A stretch of DNA of 64,000 bases from Paracoccus aerius (GCF_014656455.1 NZ_BNCL01000008.1:1-64000); one strand, 5' to 3'; positions 51,581-61,153 are shown, numbered from the stretch's first letter. A program made the numbers and translations. The notes: generated by a model not told the origin, from the letters alone.

Positions 51581-52534
51581 TCAGTTGACCGGCGTCAGCA
51601 GCGGCCGGCCTGCAAAGAATGCCTCTAGGTTGTCCAGCGTCAGTTGCGCCATGCGGTCGCGGGTTTCCTCGGTCCCGCTGGCGTGGTGGGGATAGAGCGT
51701 GACATTGGGCAGCGCCGTCAGCGCCGGATCTGGATGGGGCTCGTTCAGGAAGACATCCAGCCCAGCCCCCGCAATGCGGCCGTCCTGCAGGGCGGCGATC
51801 AGCGCCGCCTCGTCCACGACCGAGCCACGCGCGACATTGACCAGCGTGCCGGTGGGTCCCAGGGCCTCCAGCACGGTGGCCGAGATCAGCCCGGTGGTCC
51901 CTGCCCCGCCGGGCGTCGCGACCAGCAGGATGTCGGCCCATTCCGCCAAGGCCACTGGGTCGGGGAAATAGTCGTAGCCGACGCCGGGCTTCTGATTGCG
52001 GCCAGAATAGCCGATCGCCAGCCCCATGGCCTCGCAGCGACGGGCGATCGCCAGGCCGATATTGCCAAGCCCCACGATCCCCGCGCGCTTGCCCGCCGCC
52101 GAGGTCGTCAGCGGGAACATTCCCTGCCGGCCCCAATCGCCCGACCGGACATAGGCATCGGCCTCGACCAGCCTGCGCCGCGAGGCCAGCATCAAAAGGA
52201 TTGCCGTGTCAGCCACGTCATCGACCAACGCCAGCGAGGTATTGGTCAGCGTGATCCCCCGCTGCGTCATGGCGTCCAGGTCCATCAGGTCGAACCCGGC
52301 CGAGGAACAGGCGGCCAGCTTCAAGGCGGGCAGACGGTCCAGCATGGCCGCATCGACCGCGACATGCCCGTTCACGACAATGGCGGTGCAGACCCGGCCG
52401 GCCTTCGCCAGCACGGCATCCTTGTCCGTGGCTTGGTCGAGGCGATGCAGGGTATAGCGTGCCTCCAGTTCCTCCATGAACCGGGGGCGCAAGGGATAGG
52501 CGACAAGAACGTGCGGCTTTTCTGCGGGCTTCAT
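51581..52534 (-). CDS. D-2-hydroxyacid dehydrogenase (glyoxylate/hydroxypyruvate reductase-like)
   Basis: 317 residues; its ATG overlaps the stop of the ABC ATPase gene by four bases. NAD(P)-binding motif GIVGLGNIGLAIARRCEAMG, catalytic Arg in NVARGSVVDEAAL, Glu in DVFLNEPHPDP and His in LYPHHASGTEETRDRM. The N-terminal substrate domain has AACSSAGFDLMDLDAMTQRGI. Reduces a 2-oxoacid such as glyoxylate, hydroxypyruvate or tartronate semialdehyde, or runs in reverse. 26 bases before the aldolase gene. Confidence 0.9.
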   Translation of the reverse strand: MKPAEKPHVLVAYPLRPRFMEELEARYTLHRLDQATDKDAVLAKAGRVCTAIVVNGHVAVDAAMLDRLPALKLAACSSAGFDLMDLDAMTQRGITLTNTSLALVDDVADTAILLMLASRRRLVEADAYVRSGDWGRQGMFPLTTSAAGKRAGIVGLGNIGLAIARRCEAMGLAIGYSGRNQKPGVGYDYFPDPVALAEWADILLVATPGGAGTTGLISATVLEALGPTGTLVNVARGSVVDEAALIAALQDGRIAGAGLDVFLNEPHPDPALTALPNVTLYPHHASGTEETRDRMAQLTLDNLEAFFAGRPLLTPVN

Positions 52535-54153
52535 GCAGTCTCCAACTGGCGAGCAGTGCGGCGAGCGGCCTGCACCACCGGATCGGGGTCCAGACTGGCC
52601 GACAACAGTGCCCGCGTATAGGGGTGTCGCGGCGCGTCGAAGATTTGGCGCACGGGGCCTTCCTCGACGATTTCGCCCGATTTCATGACCACCACGCGGT
52701 CGGCGAAGTCACGCACCACCGGCAGGTCATGGGCGATGAACAGGTAGGACAGGCCGAACTCTCGCCGCAAGCCATCCAGCAGTTCGATCACCTGCGCCTG
52801 GATCGACACGTCAAGGGCCGAGACCGCCTCGTCGCAGACGATCAGCTTCGGCTCCATGGCCAAGGCGCGGGCAATGGCGATCCGCTGGCGCTGCCCGCCC
52901 GAGAACTGGTGGGGATAGCGGGCCGCCATTTCCGGGCGCAACCCGACCTTGACCAGAAGGTCGGCCGCACGGTCCTTCCATTGCGCCTTGGGAAGGATGT
53001 CGGGGTGGATCACCCAGGCTTCCGAAATCAGCTGGAACACCGTCATGCGCGGGTTCAGCGATTGCGTCGGATCCTGGAACACCATCTGCAGATCGCGCCG
53101 CAGCCCGAACAGCTGGCGCGGCGCCATCGCCATCAGGTCATCACCACGATACAGGATCCGCCCGCCATCCGGGTCGTCCAGCCGCAGGATCGCCCGCGCC
53201 AGTGTCGATTTTCCCGAACCGCTTTCGCCCACGACCGCGACGGTTTCGCCCGGCATGATGGTCAAATCCACGCCCTTCAGCGCGTGGAACGCGCCATAGC
53301 TCTTGGTCAGCCGTTCGGCCCGCAGCAACGGCTGGCCCGTGCGGTCGCGTTCGACAGGCATCTGCCCCTTGCCTGGCGCGGCGTCGATCAGCTTGCGGGT
53401 ATAGGGGTGCCGGGGGTTGCGATAAACCTCGGCGGCATTGCCCGTCTCGACGATCTGGCCGCCGTTCATCACCACCACGCGGTCGGCGATCTCGGCTACG
53501 ACGCCCAGGTCGTGGGTGATCAGCAGAAGACCCATGCCGGTTTCGCGCTGCAACTCCTCCAGCAGTTCCAGCACCTGAGCCTGCACGGTCACGTCGAGCG
53601 CCGTGGTCGGTTCGTCCGCGATCAGGATGTCGGGCTTGCAGGCCAGGGCCATCGCGATCATCAGGCGTTGTCGCTGCCCGCCCGAGAACTGGTGCGGATA
53701 TTTCCGCATCGCCAGTTCGGGTTCCGGGATGCCGACCCGGCGCAGCAGGTCAAGCGCACGGGCCTGCGCCTTGTCTCGGGTGCCGCCGTGGGTTGTGACC
53801 ATCTCGGCGATCTGCCAGCCGACGGAATAGACCGGGTTCAGATGCGCCAGAGGATCCTGGAAGATCATCGCGATCTTGCAGCCGTTGATCTGGCGGCGCT
53901 GTTCCGCGGTCATCACCAGCATGTCTTGCCCGTTCAGCAGGATCTGCCCGCTGGTGATCCTGCCCGGCGGCATGTCGATCAGGTTCATGACCGCCGAGGC
54001 CGAGACCGACTTGCCCGATCCGCTTTCGCCCAGGATCGCCAGCGTCTCGCCTCGGTCCAGATGCCAGCTGACATTCTGGACGGCCTTCACCGTGCCTGCG
54101 GCGGTGTGGAACTCGACCGACAGGTCGCGCACTTCCAGCAGGTGGTCAGTCAT
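52531..54153 (-). CDS. Dipeptide-type ABC transporter ATP-binding protein, two fused ATPase domains (DppD-DppF-like)
   Basis: 540 residues with two complete nucleotide-binding domains. First: [15 protein letters not shown] (Walker A), [21 protein letters not shown] (signature), [16 protein letters not shown] (Walker B). Second: [56 protein letters not shown]. Fusion of DppD and DppF is common (GsiA/YejF type). Powers import by the permeases encoded just upstream. Overlaps both neighbours (8 bp with permease 2; 4 bp with the dehydrogenase). Near each domain's end are the oligopeptide-transporter-type C-terminal helices ([28 protein letters not shown]). Confidence 0.92.
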   Translation of the reverse strand: MTDHLLEVRDLSVEFHTAAGTVKAVQNVSWHLDRGETLAILGESGSGKSVSASAVMNLIDMPPGRITSGQILLNGQDMLVMTAEQRRQINGCKIAMIFQDPLAHLNPVYSVGWQIAEMVTTHGGTRDKAQARALDLLRRVGIPEPELAMRKYPHQFSGGQRQRLMIAMALACKPDILIADEPTTALDVTVQAQVLELLEELQRETGMGLLLITHDLGVVAEIADRVVVMNGGQIVETGNAAEVYRNPRHPYTRKLIDAAPGKGQMPVERDRTGQPLLRAERLTKSYGAFHALKGVDLTIMPGETVAVVGESGSGKSTLARAILRLDDPDGGRILYRGDDLMAMAPRQLFGLRRDLQMVFQDPTQSLNPRMTVFQLISEAWVIHPDILPKAQWKDRAADLLVKVGLRPEMAARYPHQFSGGQRQRIAIARALAMEPKLIVCDEAVSALDVSIQAQVIELLDGLRREFGLSYLFIAHDLPVVRDFADRVVVMKSGEIVEEGPVRQIFDAPRHPYTRALLSASLDPDPVVQAARRTARQLETA

Positions 54154-55072
54154 TCTTCCGTCCCCTCATTTCCAGCCGCCAGCGTTGCGCGGGATCCAGC
54201 GCGATGCGCATCCAGTTCGACAAAAGGTTCAGCGACAAGGTGGTCCCGATGATCGCCAGGCCCGGCCAGAAGGACAACCACCAAGCGGTGGTCAGGTATT
54301 CGCGGCCTTGGGCCACCATCAGGCCCCAGGTGATCTCGGGCGGCTGAATGCCGATCCCCAGGAAGGACAGGCTGCTTTCGGCCAGCATCACGAAGGCAAA
54401 GTCCAGCGTGGCGATGGTCAGAAGCGTGGGCAGCACCACCGGCAGGATGTGGCGGAAGATGATGCGGCGGTCCGAGGCGCCCATGACGCGGGCGGCCTGG
54501 ACGAACATCCGTTCCCGCACCTCCAGCACCTCGGCGCGGGTGGTGCGCAGATAGACGGGGATGCGCGTGATCGCCAGCACCAGCACGATATTGGCGACCG
54601 AGGGTTCCAGCATATACAGCACGATCACCGCCAGCAGCAGCGACGGAAAGGACATGATCACGTCGCCAAGGCGCATGATCCATTGCGCGGCGCGCTTGCG
54701 CGAGTAGCCCGCGATCAGGCCCAACCCGCAGCCGACCACGGCGGAACACAGCACCGCTGCGCCCGCCACCATCAGCGTGTTCTGCGCGGCCACCACGATG
54801 CGCGGCAGCAGCGGGCGGCCAAGCGCGTCGGCGCCCAGGATCATCAGCCAGCCGCGCGCCAGGTCGAAGGGCGGCGCGTTGCGGCCGCGCAGGTTCTGCT
54901 TCGTGGCCAGATCGCCCATCAGCCACGGCCCGAAGATCGCGCAAAGCAGGGCAACCAGCAGGAACAGGGCGGCGAAGAAGGCCAGCTTGTCGGCCCAGAG
55001 CATCGACAGCCATGTTGTAAAGGGGCCGCGGGGCTTGGGATCGGACTGGATACGGGTATCGGTCATCGCCAT
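54146..55072 (-). CDS. Dipeptide-type ABC transporter permease (DppC-like)
   Basis: 308 residues, N-terminal cytoplasmic tail with KPRGPFTTWLSMLWADKLAFFAALFLLVALLCAIFGPWLMGD, then five to six spans. EAA-loop: VRERMFVQAARVMGASDRRIIFRHILPVVLPTLLTIATLDFAFVMLAESSLSFLGIGIQPPEITWGLMVAQGR, the DppC/OppC signature. Inner membrane. Three bases after the DppB-like gene. Confidence 0.92.
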   Translation of the reverse strand: MAMTDTRIQSDPKPRGPFTTWLSMLWADKLAFFAALFLLVALLCAIFGPWLMGDLATKQNLRGRNAPPFDLARGWLMILGADALGRPLLPRIVVAAQNTLMVAGAAVLCSAVVGCGLGLIAGYSRKRAAQWIMRLGDVIMSFPSLLLAVIVLYMLEPSVANIVLVLAITRIPVYLRTTRAEVLEVRERMFVQAARVMGASDRRIIFRHILPVVLPTLLTIATLDFAFVMLAESSLSFLGIGIQPPEITWGLMVAQGREYLTTAWWLSFWPGLAIIGTTLSLNLLSNWMRIALDPAQRWRLEMRGRKND

Positions 55073-55075
55073 CGC

Positions 55076-55990
55076 TCAATACCGGATACGGGGATCGAGC
55101 ATGGCATAGGCGATGTCGATCAGCAGGTTCATGATGAAGATGGCAACCGCCGAGATCATGATCGACGCCAGCACCACCGAGAAGTCGCGCAGAAGGATGC
55201 TGTCGATCATCAGCTTGCCGATGCCGGGAAAGCCGAAGATCGTCTCGATCACCACGGCGCCGTTCAGGATCGCCGCCGCCTGGTCGCCGATCACGGTGAT
55301 GACCGGCAGCATGGCGTTGCGCAGCCCGTGGACAAAGATGATCGACCGCGTGCGCACGCCCTTGGCCCGCGCGGTCTTCACATAGGCCGAGGACAGGGTC
55401 GTGATCATCGACCCGCGCACCACCTGCAGGATCAGGCCGAAGGGTCGCACGAACAGCACCGCCACCGGCAGCACCCAGTGCCAGGGCGTCCCTGTCCCCG
55501 AGGTCGGCAGCCAGTGCAGGTTCACCGCAAAGATCACGATGGCGACGATGGCCAGCCAGAAGTCCGGGGCGGATGCGCCCACCAGCGAAAAGAAGGTAGC
55601 GATGCGGTCGAAGATGCCGCCCACCTTGAAGGCGGCAAGCGAGCCGATGACGATGGCCGCCACCGTCACGCAGGTCATGGTGATGAGGGCCAGCCGCAGC
55701 GTCCAGCCGAAGGCCTGCAACACAACCTCCATCGCCGGACGCGCCTGTTGCAGCGATTCCCCGAAGTCGCCCTGCGCCAGGTCCATGACATAGCGCCCGA
55801 ACTGGACGATCAGCGGATCGTTGAATCCATGCAATTGGCGGAACTGCTCGCGCGCCTCGATCGAGGCGTCCAGAGGCAGATACAGGTTGGTCGGATCGCC
55901 GGTCAGCCGCGACAGAAAGAAAACCAGGATCACGAGGCCGATCAGCGAAATCCCGCTGGCAAGCGCACGCTTCCCGATGAAGCCGGTCAT
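55076..55990 (-). CDS. Dipeptide-type ABC transporter permease (DppB-like)
   Basis: 304 residues from ATG 55990, with GGAGGGA before it. Six spans with the DppB layout: ALASGISLIGLVILVFFLSRLTGDPTNLYLP, then GDFGESLQQARPAMEVVLQAFGWTLRLAL, and EAA-loop YVKTARAKGVRTRSIIFVHGLRNAMLPVITVIGDQAAAILNGAVVIETIFGFPGIGKLMIDSI. First gene of the sub-operon DppB-DppC-DppDF-dehydrogenase-aldolase; the AT-rich operator-like motif at 56090 lies just upstream. Confidence 0.92.
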   Translation of the reverse strand: MTGFIGKRALASGISLIGLVILVFFLSRLTGDPTNLYLPLDASIEAREQFRQLHGFNDPLIVQFGRYVMDLAQGDFGESLQQARPAMEVVLQAFGWTLRLALITMTCVTVAAIVIGSLAAFKVGGIFDRIATFFSLVGASAPDFWLAIVAIVIFAVNLHWLPTSGTGTPWHWVLPVAVLFVRPFGLILQVVRGSMITTLSSAYVKTARAKGVRTRSIIFVHGLRNAMLPVITVIGDQAAAILNGAVVIETIFGFPGIGKLMIDSILLRDFSVVLASIMISAVAIFIMNLLIDIAYAMLDPRIRY

Positions 55991-56089
55991 GGATCCCTCC
56001 TCCCTTGGTGGCAGGTCTGGTCCTGCCGTTGGCCATTGGGCCGTGCCGATCCCTCCCGGACCGGATGAGGCGATTCGTCGCGCCTTAAT

Positions 56090-56105
56090 TGATATATTAG
56101 TATCA
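56090..56105. promoter_or_regulatory. Operator-like motif before the DppB-like gene
   Basis: TGATATATTAGTATCA, a TGATA/TATCA inverted repeat, overlaps the EamA stop codon, 100 bases before the DppB start. The first 12 bases are repeated exactly before tctC at 60021. AT-rich 12-mers are rare in this GC-rich DNA; a GntR-type regulator site is a likely reading. Confidence 0.6.
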
Positions 56106-56969
56106 CTGTTCCACAGAGAAAGGCTTTTTTCGTCTGGAGTGCAGCGAAAGCGCGCTTGCCGTGACAATGACCCCTGCACCGATCCAGGTCGAGGCTGGGG
56201 CAACCTCGGCAAAGAACAGCCATGCCAGCAAGGCTACGGCGGGCAGGCGCAGGAAATCCAGCGGGGCCAGAAAGGACACATCGGCCAGGGAAAAGGCCCG
56301 TGTAATCAAGGTCATGTTCAGCGCGCCAATCGCCCCTTGCAGCGCCAGCAAGCCAAGCTGGGTCAAGGTCGGCGTGGTCCAGACGGGCAGCGCCGCCACC
56401 AGGCCCAGCGGCACCATTGCCATCAGGTTCCAGGCAACCAGCCGCTCGGTCGTGTCGGTATGGGCCATGTGGCGCAGCATCAGCTGGATCACGGCCGTCA
56501 GCACCGCGCCCGCAAAGGCGAACAGCAGCCAGGGATCGAAGCCCGCGCCAGGCCGAACGATGATCAGGATGCCGCCAAAGCCCGCCACAGCGCCCAGCAG
56601 GCGGGCGGCGCCCACGGCCTCGCCCAGGAAAGCCCAAGCCCCCAGCGTCACCAGCAGCGGCATGGTAAAGGTCAGCGCCATGGCATCGGCCAGGGGCGCA
56701 TGGGCAAAGGCCACGAAGACCGCGACCAGCGAGGCAAGCTTCAGCCCGGCGCGCAGCACATGCATCCATCGCCAGGGCGAGGCGCGCAGATCGACGCGTC
56801 CCAATGTCCAGGGCAGCACCGCAAGCAGCCCGAACAGCGCGCGGAAGAAACCGATGACCAGTGGATGCACCTGCCCCGCCAGCAGGCGCACGATCACCGC
56901 GTCCAAGCCCGCCAGCACGGCCGCCGCCAGCATAAGCCCGGCGGCCAGCAGCGCGGGACGGCGGGCCAT
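56103..56969 (-). CDS. EamA/DMT-family transporter
   Basis: 288 residues, about ten spans in two EamA repeats (LMLAAAVLAGLDAVIVRLLAGQVHPLVIGFFRALFG; then LLFAFAGAVLTAVIQLMLRHMAHTDTTERLVAWNLMAMV; GGILIIVRPG). Drug/metabolite exporters or importers of the inner membrane. Three bases after tctA, so part of the same message. Its presence in a carboxylate catabolic cluster may allow efflux of an intermediate or uptake of the substrate; direction cannot be read from sequence. Confidence 0.88.
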   Translation of the reverse strand: MARRPALLAAGLMLAAAVLAGLDAVIVRLLAGQVHPLVIGFFRALFGLLAVLPWTLGRVDLRASPWRWMHVLRAGLKLASLVAVFVAFAHAPLADAMALTFTMPLLVTLGAWAFLGEAVGAARLLGAVAGFGGILIIVRPGAGFDPWLLFAFAGAVLTAVIQLMLRHMAHTDTTERLVAWNLMAMVPLGLVAALPVWTTPTLTQLGLLALQGAIGALNMTLITRAFSLADVSFLAPLDFLRLPAVALLAWLFFAEVAPASTWIGAGVIVTASALSLHSRRKKPFSVEQ

Positions 56970-56972
56970 CCC

Positions 56973-58478
56973 TCAGTCCTCGTCCTGGAAGGCTTCCTCG
57001 CGCTTGGAGCGGATCGCGGGCGCCAGGACGCTGGCGATCAGAGCCGCCGCGACCAGCAGCAGCACGGCGCTGATCGGGCTGGTGACAAACGAGGTCACGT
57101 CGCCCCGCGACACCAGCATGGCGCGGCGCAGGTGCTCCTCCAGCATGGGCCCAAGGACGAAGCCCAGCAGCAGCGGCGCGGGTTCGCAATCCAGCTTGCG
57201 CAGGATATATCCCGCGACGCCGAACAGGCCCATCAGCCAGATGTCGAAGGTCGAATTCGCCAGGCTGAAGACCCCGATCAGGCAGAAGGCGACGATGCAG
57301 GGGAACAGATAGCCATAGGGGATCGAGATCATCTTCACCCAGATGCCGATCAGCGGCAGGTTCAGCACCAGCAGCATCAGGTTGCCGATCCACATCGACA
57401 CGATCAGCCCCCAGAACAGCACCGGCTGGTCCTGGACGACCGAGGGCCCCGGCTGGATGCCCTGCATGATCAGCGCGCCGATCATTAGCGCCATGACCGG
57501 GTTTGAAGGGATCCCCAGCGTCAGCATGGGGATGAAGCTGGTCTGCGCGCCCGCGTTATTCGCGGCCTCGGGTCCCGCCACGCCCGCCAGGGCGCCCTTG
57601 CCGAACTGTTGCGGGTTCTTCGACACCTTCTTTTCCAGCGCATAGGAGGCGAAGGACGACAACATCGCCCCGCCGCCCGGCAGGATGCCCAGCACCGATC
57701 CCAAGGCCGTGCCGCGTCCCACCGGGGCCAGCATGGCGCGCAGGTCCGCCCGCGTCGGCATCAGGCCGGTGACCTTGGTCAACACCGTGGTGCGGTCGCT
57801 CTCGTTTTCCAGGTTCGACAGGATCTCGCCCAAACCAAAGACGCCCATGGCAACCACGACGAAGCTGATGCCGTCGGCCAGCTCGAAGCTGCCGAAGGTG
57901 AAGCGCATCGCGCCGGTCTGCACGTCGGTGCCGATCAGGCCCAGGATCAGGCCGAACAGGATCATGCCGACCGCGTGCAGCAGCGACCCGCTGGCCAGCA
58001 CGACCGAGGCCGCAAGTCCCAGCACCATCAACGCGAAATATTCATGCGGCCCGAAGGCCAAGGCGACACTGGACAGAAGCGGCGCGAAAAAGGCGATAAG
58101 CACCGTGGCAATGGAGCCTGCGATAAAGGACCCGATCGCGGCGGTCGCCAGCGCCTTGCCCGCCTGCCCCTGCCGCGCCATCTGGTAGCCATCGATCGCC
58201 GTGACGACGCTGGAGCTTTCGCCCGGCAGGTTCACCAGGATCGCCGTGGTCGATCCACCATATTGCGCGCCATAGAAAATGCCGGCCAGCATGATGATCG
58301 CCGTTTCGGGCGACAGGCCGAAGGTCACTGGCAGCAGCATTGCCACCGTCGCCGTAGGGCCAAGGCCCGGCAGCACGCCGATGGCGGTCCCCAGGAACAC
58401 GCCCAGAAGGCAATAGGTCAGGTTCCAGAATGAAAACGCCGTCTGGACGCCCAGCAGCAGGTCGCCAAGAATGTCCAT
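56973..58478 (-). CDS. tctA: Tripartite tricarboxylate transporter permease TctA
   Basis: 501 residues, about 11-12 spans. TctA signatures: GTAIGVLPGLGPTATVAMLLPVTFGLSPETAIIMLAGIFYGAQYGGSTTAILVNLPGESSSVVTAIDGYQMARQGQAGKAL, and later GTALGSVLGILPGGGAMLSSFASYALEKKVSKNPQQFGKGALAGVAGPEAANNAGAQTSFIPMLTLGIP. Large subunit of the secondary carboxylate importer TctCBA. Three bases after tctB. Confidence 0.93.
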   Translation of the reverse strand: MDILGDLLLGVQTAFSFWNLTYCLLGVFLGTAIGVLPGLGPTATVAMLLPVTFGLSPETAIIMLAGIFYGAQYGGSTTAILVNLPGESSSVVTAIDGYQMARQGQAGKALATAAIGSFIAGSIATVLIAFFAPLLSSVALAFGPHEYFALMVLGLAASVVLASGSLLHAVGMILFGLILGLIGTDVQTGAMRFTFGSFELADGISFVVVAMGVFGLGEILSNLENESDRTTVLTKVTGLMPTRADLRAMLAPVGRGTALGSVLGILPGGGAMLSSFASYALEKKVSKNPQQFGKGALAGVAGPEAANNAGAQTSFIPMLTLGIPSNPVMALMIGALIMQGIQPGPSVVQDQPVLFWGLIVSMWIGNLMLLVLNLPLIGIWVKMISIPYGYLFPCIVAFCLIGVFSLANSTFDIWLMGLFGVAGYILRKLDCEPAPLLLGFVLGPMLEEHLRRAMLVSRGDVTSFVTSPISAVLLLVAAALIASVLAPAIRSKREEAFQDED

Positions 58479-58481
58479 GTC

Positions 58482-58940
58482 TCAGCCTCCGAACAGGGTG
58501 CCGAACATCGGCAGGGGCACGTCCAGCCCGCGCACGAAGACCAGCACGCAGAAGATCGTGAAGGCCACGAGGCCCAGCAGCGGCACCGGCGCCAGGCGGA
58601 ACCGCTTGCTGGCGGTCGCGGTGATGAACATCGCGGCGGGCAACGCCACGGCAAGGCCCAGAAAGTCCAGCGCGATCGCGAAGAACAGGGTCGCGCCAAT
58701 CACCAGGATCATCGGCTTCATGTGGATCCTCTCGACCAATTCGCCAGGCCGCAGCAGACCGCGCAGCAGGGACACCAGCCCGATTATGGCCAGCAACCCG
58801 CCAAGCACCGTCGGAAAATAACCGGGCCCCATGCGAGCGGCGCTGCCAAGCGTCAGGTCGCGCGCCAGGATGACCGTGGCCAGGCCAAGCACCAGATAGA
58901 TGGCGCCCGCCCAAAAGTCCTTCGTGCGGTGTCCCTGCAT
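58482..58940 (-). CDS. tctB: Tripartite tricarboxylate transporter small permease TctB
   Basis: 152 residues from ATG 58940. Four spans: KDFWAGAIYLVLGLATVILARDLTLGSAARMGPGYFPTVLGGLLAIIGLVSLLRGLL and ILVIGATLFFAIALDFLGLAVALPAAMFITATAS. The GSAARMGPGYFP segment is the TctB signature. Sits between tctC and tctA as usual. Confidence 0.92.
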   Translation of the reverse strand: MQGHRTKDFWAGAIYLVLGLATVILARDLTLGSAARMGPGYFPTVLGGLLAIIGLVSLLRGLLRPGELVERIHMKPMILVIGATLFFAIALDFLGLAVALPAAMFITATASKRFRLAPVPLLGLVAFTIFCVLVFVRGLDVPLPMFGTLFGG

Positions 58941-58997
58941 CGCATCCACCCTTTGCAAAAGAAGATGCGCGCCCATGCCGGGGCGCGCGTTGGGACA

Positions 58998-59966
58998 TCA
59001 CTCCTCGGGGGTGATGTTGCCGGCCTTGATGACTTCGCTCCAGCGGGCGATCTCGTCGGCGACAAAGGTATCGGCCTCGGCGGGGGAGTTGGCCAGAACC
59101 TCGAAGCCCAGGTTCTTGAAGGTCTCCTGCACCTCGGGCTTTTCCAGCGCGCCGTGGATTGCCCCCACCAGCGTTTCCTTGACCGCCGGATCCAGTCCCT
59201 TGGGCGCAGCAAAAGCCTGCCAGGAATAGACCTCCATCCCCTCGATACCCAGTTCCTTGAAGGTCGGCACGTCCGGGAAATCGGGCGAGCGTTCGGCGGC
59301 GGCGATGGCCAGCATCTTCATCTGGCCTTCGCGCACGAAGCCCGCCACGGCGCCCAGGTTCTGGAAGGACACGTCGGCATGGCCACCGATGATGTCGGTC
59401 TGGGCCGGTCCGCCGCCGCTGTAGGGGACGTGGATGCCACTGGTGCCGGTCTGCTGCCAGAACAGCTCCGCCGTCAGATGGTCCGAGGATCCGACGCCCG
59501 AGGACGCGAACAGCATGGCGTCGGGCTGGTCCTTCAGCATGGCGATCAGCTCCTCGGCCGAGTTCACCTCCAGCGTCGGGCGGGTGACCAGGACGTTGGG
59601 GGTGCGGACGGCGACCGTCAGCATCTCCATGTCCTCGCGCGGGTCATAGGGCAGGTCGTCGCGCAGCGCCGGGTTGATGCCATAGGTGCCGATGGAGGCC
59701 GCCATGATCGTATAGCCGTCGGGCTTGGCACGTGCCAGTTCGGCAGCGCCCACCGCGCCATTCGCGCCAGGCTTGTTTTCCACCACCAGCGGCTGGCCGA
59801 AATCTGCCTGCATGGCCTGGGTAATGGTCCGCGCGGTCGTGTCGCTGGCCCCGCCCGGCGCGAAGGGCACGATCACCGTGAAGTTGTCGCTGGGGTAATC
59901 CTGCGCAAGCGCCGCGTTGCCCAAGACTGCGACGCAGGATGCAGCCGCGACGAACTTCATGAACAT
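58998..59966 (-). CDS. tctC: Tripartite tricarboxylate transporter substrate-binding protein TctC (Bug family)
   Basis: 322 residues from ATG 59966, with GGAGGA before it. Signal peptide (MFMKFVAAASCVAVLGNAALAQ). Bug-type fold: YPSDNFTVIVPFAPGGASDTTARTITQAMQADFGQPLVVENKPGANGAVGAAELARAKPDGYTIMAAS, then PYSGGGPAQTDIIGGHADVSF. The P-F-x-A-G-G-x-x-D loop and the N-K-P-G-A-x-G motif bind a carboxylate in the periplasm. Preceded by the second copy of the AT-rich motif, so tctCBA-eamA may have its own promoter. Confidence 0.93.
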   Translation of the reverse strand: MFMKFVAAASCVAVLGNAALAQDYPSDNFTVIVPFAPGGASDTTARTITQAMQADFGQPLVVENKPGANGAVGAAELARAKPDGYTIMAASIGTYGINPALRDDLPYDPREDMEMLTVAVRTPNVLVTRPTLEVNSAEELIAMLKDQPDAMLFASSGVGSSDHLTAELFWQQTGTSGIHVPYSGGGPAQTDIIGGHADVSFQNLGAVAGFVREGQMKMLAIAAAERSPDFPDVPTFKELGIEGMEVYSWQAFAAPKGLDPAVKETLVGAIHGALEKPEVQETFKNLGFEVLANSPAEADTFVADEIARWSEVIKAGNITPEE

Positions 59967-60020
59967 GTTTGTCCTCCTTCGACGGCTCTCCAACCGTCAT
60001 TCCCAACTGCGGTATAAAAC

Positions 60021-60038
60021 TGATATATTAGTGTGTCA
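60021..60038. promoter_or_regulatory. Operator-like motif before tctC
   Basis: TGATATATTAGTGTGTCA, sharing TGATATATTAGT with the site at 56090. It overlaps the stop of the Ldh2-type gene and lies 55 bases before the tctC start. Confidence 0.6.
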
Positions 60039-61107
60039 ACCTGCTTTGCAGGGCGGCAGGTGGGGTGATCCCTAGCTGTTCGGCATGTTTGGCCATGCGA
60101 TCCCAGTCGTTTTGAGCCACCGGCACGCCATTCTGCATTGCGTCGCGCCGCTTGGCCGACGCGCTGTCCCCCGGCACCCGCACCGCACCCTTGTTCCAAG
60201 GCGCTGGAGGATTCGTGCGGCAGGCATTAGCCAGCCAATCGGATTGTTCGGTAAAGGCATCCAGACCGGCAAAGAAATCCGGGTCCACGACCTGCAGGAA
60301 GGCGCTTTGCGCAAGCGGTCCGGGGGCATCTGTGTTCGCGCGCCCCTTGCCCGACAGCCCCTGCCCCAGCAGATCGACCATCAATGCAAGACCGTAGCCC
60401 TTGTGCCCCTTCAGTGCGCCGCCCAGAGGCATCATGGTTCCGCCGCGCTCGGTGATTTCCTTCGGATCGTCAGTCGGCTGACCCTCGGCGGTCAGGCCCC
60501 AAGGTTCGGGGTATCTCTCGCCCTTCTTGGCCAGAAGCTGGGTCATGGTGGTCGTGGTGATCGACGAAGACACGTCCACCAGGATCGGATCTCCTGATGT
60601 CGGAAAGCCCATGGCCAGCGGATTGGGCGTCAAAATCGGCTGCGTCCCGCCATAAGGCGCCACCCGCCGCGCCGCCGGGTTCGAGGCGGACAGTTGCACG
60701 ATCAGCCCCCGGTCGGTCGCCCGCCGCATATAGGCCGACAGCGCGCAAGTGTGATGGCAATTGCGGATCGCGGCACCGGCGATGCCGTACTCGCGCACCC
60801 GCTCCATCGCCTGATCCAACGCTTTGGTCAGCAGCCAGGCGCCCGGCAGCAGACGCCCGTCCCAGACAAAGCCCGCGCCCTTGTCGGCGACGACCTCATA
60901 GCTGCCCTTACCGTTCAGGCTGCCATCGGCGAGGCATTCCAGATACCAGTGCATCAGTTGCAAGCCGTGGGTTTCGTGGCCGATCATGTCGCCCTCGACC
61001 AGCACGGCGGCGGTGACGGCGGCCTTGTCGGCCTCCATTCCGGCGCGGGTCAGCAGGCCTTCGGCATAGCGCAGCAGGTCATCGCGGTGGTATCGCGGCA
61101 TCGGCAT
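60028..61107 (-). CDS. Malate/L-lactate dehydrogenase-like (Ldh2 family) oxidoreductase
   Basis: 359 residues from ATG 61107, with GGGGGA before it. Ldh2 signatures: GDMIGHETHGLQLMHWYLECL, GIAGAAIRNCHHTCALSAYMRRATDRGLIVQLSASNPAARRVAPYGGTQPILTPNPLAMGFPTSGDPILVDVSSSITTTTMTQLLAKKGE, then GGALKGHKGYGLALMVDLLGQGLSGKG. NAD(P)-dependent oxidation of 2-hydroxyacids such as malate, lactate, ureidoglycolate or 2,3-diketogulonate. In this cluster it may oxidise the imported hydroxyacid or a product of the aldolases; which one is unknown. Confidence 0.92.
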   Translation of the reverse strand: MPMPRYHRDDLLRYAEGLLTRAGMEADKAAVTAAVLVEGDMIGHETHGLQLMHWYLECLADGSLNGKGSYEVVADKGAGFVWDGRLLPGAWLLTKALDQAMERVREYGIAGAAIRNCHHTCALSAYMRRATDRGLIVQLSASNPAARRVAPYGGTQPILTPNPLAMGFPTSGDPILVDVSSSITTTTMTQLLAKKGERYPEPWGLTAEGQPTDDPKEITERGGTMMPLGGALKGHKGYGLALMVDLLGQGLSGKGRANTDAPGPLAQSAFLQVVDPDFFAGLDAFTEQSDWLANACRTNPPAPWNKGAVRVPGDSASAKRRDAMQNGVPVAQNDWDRMAKHAEQLGITPPAALQSRLTH

Positions 61108-61153
61108 GTCCCCCGGCAAGCGGCGGGCCGGGGACGCCCCGGCCCCGTTGAGG

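Noticed and set aside
52624..56068. Very long plus-strand frames across the ABC transporter genes (52624-54252, 53876-56068)
   Set aside because: Antisense to three genes with complete ABC motifs; composition is dominated by Arg, His, Gln and Asp with no motif.
55821..57488. 555-residue plus-strand frame
   Set aside because: Antisense to the DppB-like, EamA and TctA genes; repetitive Gln/His/Arg content typical of shadows.
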